Source: Phenylobacterium sp. SCN 70-31
GTDB lineage: Bacteria; Pseudomonadota; Alphaproteobacteria; Caulobacterales; Caulobacteraceae
NCBI RefSeq assembly: GCF_001724605.1
Contig: NZ_MEEX01000021.1
Coordinates: forward strand, 1 to 64,000
Length of the DNA: 64,000 bases
Direction of reading: 5' to 3'
The translations under genes and the position numbers were made by a program. This document shows, piece by piece, positions 59,094-64,000 of the stretch. How positions within the stretch are numbered: position 1 is the first letter of the stretch; every line of letters begins with the position of its first letter. Below the pieces are notes generated by a model that saw only the letters and a list, made by a program, of their open reading frames with translations, was not told where the DNA came from and did not search any database.

Positions 59094-60665
59094 TCAACGG
59101 GGCGCCGATGGCGCGACGGCCGGCGCCGGCTGGAGGCCGGGCGCGACGGGCGCCTGATCCTTCGGCTCGGACGGGGCGCTCGAGGGGAACGGGGTCAGCA
59201 GGCGGTCGATCACGCCGATCGGCTCCTCCCACGGGACCCAGCCCCAGGTGATGCGCAGTTTCCGGAAGTTCTTCGCGGCGTCGTACTGCGGCTCGCTGGG
59301 AATGAGGTGCTTCGCCTCCAGCCGTCCCATGGTGGCCACCACGTTGGCGGCGGCCACGTATTCGTCGCGGCGCGAACTGACCTGATTCAGCTCGGCCTGC
59401 CGAAGTTCCTGCTCGGCGTTCAGCACGTCGATGGTGGTGCGCAGGCCCACCTGCTGCTCCTGGCGCGTGCCCTCGGCGGCGATACGCGCGGCCCGCACCT
59501 GCTCCTCGCTGGAGGCGATGTTGGCGCGGGCGGCGATGAGCTGGCTCCACCACTGAGTGGCGGCCTGAAGGACGTTGCGGCGCACGCCTTCGATGGTGAT
59601 CCGGTCGGCGTTGTTGCGTTCGGCGGCGGCGCGCACGCGCGAGGTGGTCAGACCGCCGTTGAACAGGGGCACCGAGGCGTTGACCGTGGCCGAATATCCC
59701 CGGCCCCAGGTTTCACGGGGATCCCAGGGGTCGACGACACCCTGGTGGCCGACCTGAAGCTGGGCCGAAACCTGCGGCATGCGCTCGGCGCGGGCGCCGG
59801 CCAGACGCGCTCGACTGGCCATCTCCGTGTATTGCTGGGCGCGAAGCTGAGGATTGAATTCCTCGGCGGCCTGGAAGACCTCGTCGGGGTCGCCGGGCAG
59901 GAGGAAGGCCAGCGAGGGCTCCGGCGCCAGGTCTCCGGGATTCTGCCCGACCAGGGCCGCATAGCTGGCCCGCGTGATGGCGAGTTGGGCCACCGCCTGC
60001 TGATAGAGCGCCTGGGCCTGCGAGAGCCGCGCCTGCGACTGGGCCACGTCGGTGCGGGTCACCTCGCCGACATCGAAGCGCGCCTGGGACTCCTCAAGCT
60101 GGCGGGTCAGGACGCTGACGTTCTCCTGACGGATGCGCAGCGTCTCCTGATCGCGGCGGGTGTCGGAATAGGCCTGGATGACCGAGACGATCACCTGGGC
60201 CTCCACCCGGCGCAAGGTCTCGCGTCCGGCCAGGACATCGGCATTGGCGGCGTTGACGGCCGCCGCGACGCGGCCGCCTGTCCACAGGGGCTGGCTGAAG
60301 GTGAGCGCCGCCTGTCCCACATTGCTGCGGCTGGCGCCGCCCACGAGCGCGCCGGGCGTGTCCGGGATCCCGTCACCGTCGAAGTCCTGACCACGGCCAC
60401 GCAACGGCGTCTGATTCTCGCTCCAGCGCGCGCTGCCCGCCAACCCCAGCGTGGGCCGCCAGCCGCTGCGGGCCTGGACGTAGCTTTCGTCGAGCGCACG
60501 CTGGGTGGCCCGCTGGGCCTGGAGCGTTGGGTTGTTCTGGTAGGCCAGCGCGATGGCGTCGGCCAGGGTCTCGGCCTGCGCAGGCGCGGCCGCCAGAGTC
60601 GCGGCGGACAGGGCGCCCACACACACGGTCGCGGCCAGGAGTCGGCCGCGGAAGGTCATCGACAT
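59094..60665 (-). CDS. TolC-family outer-membrane channel
   Basis: 523 aa. Signal peptide MSMTFRGRLLAATVCVGALS to about residue 31. Two OEP repeats: QNNPTLQAQRATQRALDESY, VSVIQAYSDTRRDQETLRI in the first and EFNPQLRAQQYTEMASRARL, VGLRTTIDVLNAEQELRQAE in the second, the TolC signature of type I secretion and drug efflux. The 70-residue C-terminal extension is Pro-rich. No periplasmic adaptor or ABC component adjoins. Possibly general TolC; in Caulobacter such channels also export the S-layer protein. Confidence 0.95.
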   Translation of the reverse strand: MSMTFRGRLLAATVCVGALSAATLAAAPAQAETLADAIALAYQNNPTLQAQRATQRALDESYVQARSGWRPTLGLAGSARWSENQTPLRGRGQDFDGDGIPDTPGALVGGASRSNVGQAALTFSQPLWTGGRVAAAVNAANADVLAGRETLRRVEAQVIVSVIQAYSDTRRDQETLRIRQENVSVLTRQLEESQARFDVGEVTRTDVAQSQARLSQAQALYQQAVAQLAITRASYAALVGQNPGDLAPEPSLAFLLPGDPDEVFQAAEEFNPQLRAQQYTEMASRARLAGARAERMPQVSAQLQVGHQGVVDPWDPRETWGRGYSATVNASVPLFNGGLTTSRVRAAAERNNADRITIEGVRRNVLQAATQWWSQLIAARANIASSEEQVRAARIAAEGTRQEQQVGLRTTIDVLNAEQELRQAELNQVSSRRDEYVAAANVVATMGRLEAKHLIPSEPQYDAAKNFRKLRITWGWVPWEEPIGVIDRLLTPFPSSAPSEPKDQAPVAPGLQPAPAVAPSAPR

Positions 60666-60838
60666 TCTTTATCCCCGAACTCGCGAGAGACGCAGTCCTC
60701 TTGGAACCCGTGCAGTGTTCAACCTTGTATGCCGTGCTCTGCCGTCTGCTCCAAGCCGCGTCACCTTAAGCTTTTTTCACCCCCACCTTCTCATCCGGGC
60801 GTTTCGAGGGTGTTTCAGGACCGGGGCCGGAAAGCGAA

Positions 60839-61402
60839 CTAGAACGCAAAGCCGGGCGCCGGCTCGAAGCCGGCCAGCACGGGCGGAAAGGCATCGAACA
60901 GGTCGCGGCGTCCGAAACCGTCGGCGGCCTTCACATAGAGCACGGCCTGACCGACCGCCCCGCCGCGCTCGACCACGCCCAGGCGGCCACCCCCGGCCAG
61001 CACCGCCGTCCACGCCTCGGGCGCGCGGGTCACGGCGCCCTCGCAGATCACGATGTCGAACGGCCCCGCGGGAATCGCCTCGCCGGCGTCGGCCTGGACG
61101 ACCGCGCAGCCCAGATCCTCCAGCACCGCGGCCGCGTAGGGCGCCGAGATCGCCAGCGCGCGCTCGCCCGGCATGGGACGCAACGCCTGGAGCAGCTTGG
61201 AGACGTCGCGCGGCTTCAGCAGCCAGCGGCCGGGCGCGTACTCGGCCTCGATGTCGGCGTACGCCAGCGCCCCCTTGTCGGCGGCCAGAAACCGTTCGCG
61301 CGCCACCTTCCGCATGGCGTCGTGGATGCGCACGTCGGTGACGTCCTGGGTGCGCACCTGACTCTCCACCATGTTGAGACGAGCGGCGGTGAAATCGGAC
61401 AT
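60839..61402 (-). CDS. Degenerate protein-L-isoaspartate O-methyltransferase family protein
   Basis: 187 aa. The start MSDFTAARLNMVESQVRTQDVTD and the PIMT-specific KVARERFLAADKGALAYADIE segment clearly mark the PIMT family. The SAM loop, normally VLEIGTGSGYQAA, here reads ALAISAPYAAAVLED: the acidic-glycine signature is gone, while later strands (FDIVICEGAVTRAP) remain. The enzyme probably cannot bind SAM in the usual way. It lies upstream of the TolC gene (173 bp), a neighbourhood plausibly conserved in the order. Confidence 0.85.
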   Translation of the reverse strand: MSDFTAARLNMVESQVRTQDVTDVRIHDAMRKVARERFLAADKGALAYADIEAEYAPGRWLLKPRDVSKLLQALRPMPGERALAISAPYAAAVLEDLGCAVVQADAGEAIPAGPFDIVICEGAVTRAPEAWTAVLAGGGRLGVVERGGAVGQAVLYVKAADGFGRRDLFDAFPPVLAGFEPAPGFAF

Positions 61403-61512
61403 CGAAAATCCCTGGGCGCGGAGAAGCCTTGTGCGGCGCGTTATAGGCGCACGCGGCCGGAAGGCAATTGCGGCCGAAGGACCGTTCTGTTAGCACCGCC
61501 GCTCACTTCGGC

Positions 61513-61586
61513 GGCCTGATGGCGGAGTGGTGACGCACCGGACTGCAAATCCGTGAACCCGGGTTCGATTCCCGGTCAGGCCTCCA
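61513..61586 (+). tRNA. tRNA-Cys (GCA)
   Basis: 74 nt including the encoded CCA. Acceptor stem GGCCTGA pairs exactly with TCAGGCC; discriminator base U (Cys identity element); D arm with GCG/CGC; anticodon loop CTGCAAA gives GCA; T arm with GGTTCGATTCC-type loop (CCGGG-TTCGATT-CCCGG). One C-U mismatch sits at the top of the anticodon stem. Single tRNA, no neighbouring RNA gene. Confidence 0.95.
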
Positions 61587-61633
61587 ACCTCCCCGCCCCT
61601 TCCCGACGCGTCGGCCCGTCAGCCCTCGCCGGA

Positions 61634-62692
61634 CTACGGGCGGCTTTCCGCCTCGAGAACGATGCTGCGCGCCTCGACCAGCCCGGCGGCGACGTTGGGC
61701 AGGCGGTCCTTGAGGAAGAAGACACCGTAGAGCCCGCTGTCGCGGTCGAGCCAGGGATAGGTCCCGAAGGCGCCCGGACTCGACACCAGGCCACAGGCGC
61801 CGTCGGCCTTCACCGTCTCGCACCAGTTGCCCAGCGCATAGGCGTTCAGGCGAGTCGCCCCCGGCGGCTTGTAGGCCATGTCGGCGTTCGCGGTCTGAAT
61901 GCGCTCCATCTCGTCGAAGGCGGCTTCGGACAGGATGCGCACGCCGTTCGCCTGGCCGCGCCCAGCCAGCATGTGCAGGAACGCCGTATAGTCCGCGGCC
62001 GTGGTCCAGACCCCGGCCTGGAGGTTGGGATTGCGGACGCCGGCTGGGTCCAGGGGGCGGGTGGGATAGCCCCAGGCGGTGCGCTTCAGGCCCAGCGGCC
62101 CGGCGATGCGCTCCTGGAAGAGCTGGGCCCACGACTTACCCGTGACCTGCTCGGCCAAGGCTCCGGCCACCTGGAACGAGGGCGCGCCGTAGCGGAAGGT
62201 CGAACCAGGCCGGTCCTTCAGCGGACGGGCCGCGATCAGGCGGGCCGACTCGGCCAGCGTGACGCCCGAATCCTGGCTGAGGTCGACGAAGCCGGTCAGG
62301 TCGCCCTGCCCGGCGGTGTAGGACAGAATCTGGCGCAGGGTGATGGCGGCGGCCTCGCCCTGGAAATCCGGCAGCCGGCGGCCGATCGGCTCGTCCAGGC
62401 TCAGCTTGCCTTCGTCCACCAGGGTCATGATCAGGGCGACGGTCATCCACTTCGACGCCGACGCGACCGGCAGCTGCGCGTCGGGCGCGATCGTCCCGAC
62501 ATCCAGCCGGTAGAGCAGTTCGCCGTCCTTCAGGATCATGGCGGTCAGACCCGGCGGCCCCGAGCGGACCACCTCCTCCAGCTTCGTGCGCAGGGCGGGC
62601 GGGGGATCTGCCGCGGCGGCCTGGCCGCCGATGACCAGGACGAGCGCCCCGGCGGCGGCGGCGCGAACGAGGGTGTGCTTGCGGGCGGTCAT
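61634..62692 (-). CDS. Exported class C beta-lactamase-like serine hydrolase
   Basis: 352 aa from ATG at 62692, six bases after GAGG; an ATG two codons earlier is directly on the ribosome site. Signal peptide MTARKHTLVRAAAAGALVL to about residue 26. Catalytic SxxK motif SASK in PVASASKWMTVAL; the usual Tyr motif appears as FRYGAPSFQ. Beta-lactamase/esterase family EstB-like; true beta-lactamase activity is not implied. Single gene, divergent from the vWA gene. Confidence 0.92.
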   Translation of the reverse strand: MTARKHTLVRAAAAGALVLVIGGQAAAADPPPALRTKLEEVVRSGPPGLTAMILKDGELLYRLDVGTIAPDAQLPVASASKWMTVALIMTLVDEGKLSLDEPIGRRLPDFQGEAAAITLRQILSYTAGQGDLTGFVDLSQDSGVTLAESARLIAARPLKDRPGSTFRYGAPSFQVAGALAEQVTGKSWAQLFQERIAGPLGLKRTAWGYPTRPLDPAGVRNPNLQAGVWTTAADYTAFLHMLAGRGQANGVRILSEAAFDEMERIQTANADMAYKPPGATRLNAYALGNWCETVKADGACGLVSSPGAFGTYPWLDRDSGLYGVFFLKDRLPNVAAGLVEARSIVLEAESRP

Positions 62693-62984
62693 CGTCATCC
62701 TCGGCGGAAAGTGGCGGACGGCGCAGGCTATCCCGGCGTCCGACCTCTCGCGCCCCGGCGACAGGGTCTCGCGCGATAGCCCGGAGCTATCCCGCACCCT
62801 TCTCGCCAAGCCTCTCTGCGAGCGGCGTCCGCGGCAGCGGGCCATACGTACCGTCCAGCAGACGGCGCACATTTAATTTACGAATGTCATATGTCAGCCC
62901 CGGCTTCGCCATCCGGCCGCCACGTTCTGGCGGCGAAGCTCGGGCTTCCGCATGCAGACCGGCTGATGGCCTGGAAGGACACCG
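62693..62984. other. Divergent intergenic region with AT-rich promoter patch
   Basis: 292 bp between the divergent serine hydrolase and vWA genes. Near 62871-62895 lies the most AT-rich patch of the area, with ATTTAATTTACGAATGTCATATG, the best candidate for a promoter of the vWA gene (about 90 bp from its start). No gene is seen; a short open frame across the patch has no support. Confidence 0.4.
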
Positions 62985-64000
62985 ATGACTGGACGCACCA
63001 GAGCCCAGAGCCTGCCCATCGCCGCTCTGGCTTGCCTGACCACCGCCGCATCCGGCCCCTCCGCCGCCGTGGCGCGCCCCGATCCCGTGGCCGACGGGTC
63101 ACCCACGGCGGAATCCTGCGCGGCCCTGGGCTTCCGTACAGTCCCCCGGCCGGGGCCGGTAGGCATGGCAAGCCCGATGGTGCGTCATCAAGCCCCTCCA
63201 GCGCCGCCACCGGCGCCGTCCTTCAACATCGCCGCCCCGCAAAGGCTCAAGGAAGCGGACATCGTCACAGGCGGCCGCCAGGCGGCTGGCGGCATGATCG
63301 TGACCCCCGGCTTGCCCGCGCGCGACACCGAGCGCTATCCCGGCGCGCCGTCCAACCCCATCCGGCAGACCGCGCAGGAGCCGGTCTCGACCTTCTCGGT
63401 GGACGTGGACACTGCGGCCTATTCCAACGTCCGCCGCTTCCTGAACGAGGGCGCGACGCCGCCCACCGACGCGGTGCGGGTGGAGGAGCTGATCAACTAT
63501 TTCGACTACGGGTACGCGCCGCCCGCCGACCGGACCAACCCCTTCTCGACCTACGTGGCGCTGGCCCCCTCCCCCTGGTCGGCGCAGAAGCAGATCCTGC
63601 ACATCGGCATCCAGGGCTTCGACCTGCCCCGGGCCGAGGCGCCGCCGCTGAACCTCGTGTTCCTGGTGGACACCTCGGGCTCGATGTGGGGGCCGGACCG
63701 CCTCCCGCTGGCGCAGAAGTCGCTGAACCTGCTGGTCGACCAGATGCGGCCCCAGGACCGGGTGTCGATCGTGGCCTACGCCGGATCGGCGGGCGCCGTG
63801 CTGGAGCCCACCGACGGCCGTAGCAAGCTCAAGGTGCGATGCGCGCTGGGAGCCCTCCAGGCGGGCGGATCGACCGCCGGCGGCCAGGGGCTGAAGCTGG
63901 CCTATGACCTGGCGCGGCAGAATTTCGACACCCGGGCGGTAAACCGGGTCATCCTGGTGACCGACGGCGACTTCAACGTGGGAATCGCCGACCCGGCCCG
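62985..64000 (+). CDS. von Willebrand factor A domain protein, YfbK-like (5' part)
   Basis: At least 338 aa, running off the right edge. ATG at 62985 with AAGGA five bases upstream. A probable signal peptide (SLPIAALACLTTAASG) and a Pro-rich linker precede the YfbK-type N-terminal domain (EPVSTFSVDVDTAAYSNVRRFLN, EELINYFDY). The vWA domain begins PLNLVFLVDTSGSM with the MIDAS DxSxS at D229, then GGSTAGGQGLKLA and RVILVTDGDFNVG. The C-terminal DUF3520-type part would be outside the window. Likely periplasmic; role unknown. Confidence 0.9.
   Translation, partial: MTGRTRAQSLPIAALACLTTAASGPSAAVARPDPVADGSPTAESCAALGFRTVPRPGPVGMASPMVRHQAPPAPPPAPSFNIAAPQRLKEADIVTGGRQAAGGMIVTPGLPARDTERYPGAPSNPIRQTAQEPVSTFSVDVDTAAYSNVRRFLNEGATPPTDAVRVEELINYFDYGYAPPADRTNPFSTYVALAPSPWSAQKQILHIGIQGFDLPRAEAPPLNLVFLVDTSGSMWGPDRLPLAQKSLNLLVDQMRPQDRVSIVAYAGSAGAVLEPTDGRSKLKVRCALGALQAGGSTAGGQGLKLAYDLARQNFDTRAVNRVILVTDGDFNVGIADPA

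Noticed and set aside
62891..63823. A 310-codon plus-strand frame near the right edge
   Set aside because: It is out of frame with the vWA domain, which reads cleanly from ATG 62985 in another frame with signal peptide and MIDAS motif.

Overview
The window is high-GC bacterial chromosome, densely packed with genes. It most likely comes from the Caulobacterales (Caulobacter/Phenylobacterium type). The best evidence is a recognisable PopZ polar-organising protein (58445-59011) directly upstream of valS, supported by an alphaproteobacterial NadQ-type NAD regulator, a GTTC-N7-GTTC (alphaproteobacterial LexA) box, a combined isc/suf operon and PEPxxWA-type sorting signals. Assignment below family level is inference. 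Nearly every gene has a convincing long-range family match. Many start with GTG or TTG, and neighbours are often joined by 4-base start/stop overlaps.

Layout. 1-683: tail of an unidentified gene, then about 600 bp of non-coding DNA with a large inverted repeat. 684-4205: RhlE-type DEAD-box helicase, a diguanylate cyclase and an enoyl-CoA hydratase. 4279-11758 (minus): one Fe-S cluster assembly operon, transcribed iscR, iscS-like, sufB, an unknown 104-aa gene, sufC, sufD, sufS, sufT, sufA and possibly a 2TM protein. 11919-15510: alpha/beta hydrolase, NTF2-like protein, a small unknown and a histidine kinase/response regulator pair. 15590-25215: Baeyer-Villiger-type monooxygenase, universal stress protein, HD-domain nucleotidase plus NadQ-like regulator, sterol-desaturase-family enzyme, beta-barrel outer-membrane protein, KAS III-type synthase, VapBC toxin-antitoxin and aquaporin. 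25268-31333 (minus): pyruvate phosphate dikinase and both glycyl-tRNA synthetase subunits, with a REP-like palindromic repeat between glyQ and glyS.

31453-34651: two secreted proteins, then glnK-amtB for ammonium sensing and uptake. 34779-40611 (minus): ispE, a TPR lipoprotein, ETF-ubiquinone oxidoreductase and an M48 protease. 40696-45307: uracil-DNA glycosylase family protein, lytic transglycosylase, a short glycosyltransferase-like protein, a small exported protein, and a PA0069-type radical SAM protein with a LexA box just upstream and a sliding-clamp-binding motif at its C-terminus. 45341-52670: RlmD/TrmA-type RNA methyltransferase, glycine-zipper protein, TlyA methyltransferase coupled to an acyl-CoA ligase, a PEP-CTERM protein and an S41 peptidase. 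52823-55472: CoaD-like nucleotidyltransferase coupled to an exported protein with a JAMM-like metal site, a small unknown and two DUF1801 proteins. 55586-64000: valS, popZ, TolC-family channel, a degenerate PIMT-family protein, tRNA-Cys, a serine hydrolase and the start of a von Willebrand factor A protein that runs off the window.

No prophage, insertion sequence, CRISPR array or rRNA was seen. The most interesting candidates are the SOS-box/clamp-motif radical SAM gene, the exported JAMM-like protein coupled to a divergent CoaD, the unknown gene embedded in the suf operon, the PIMT homologue with an erased SAM-binding loop, and a tlyA gene that appears to start at CTG.
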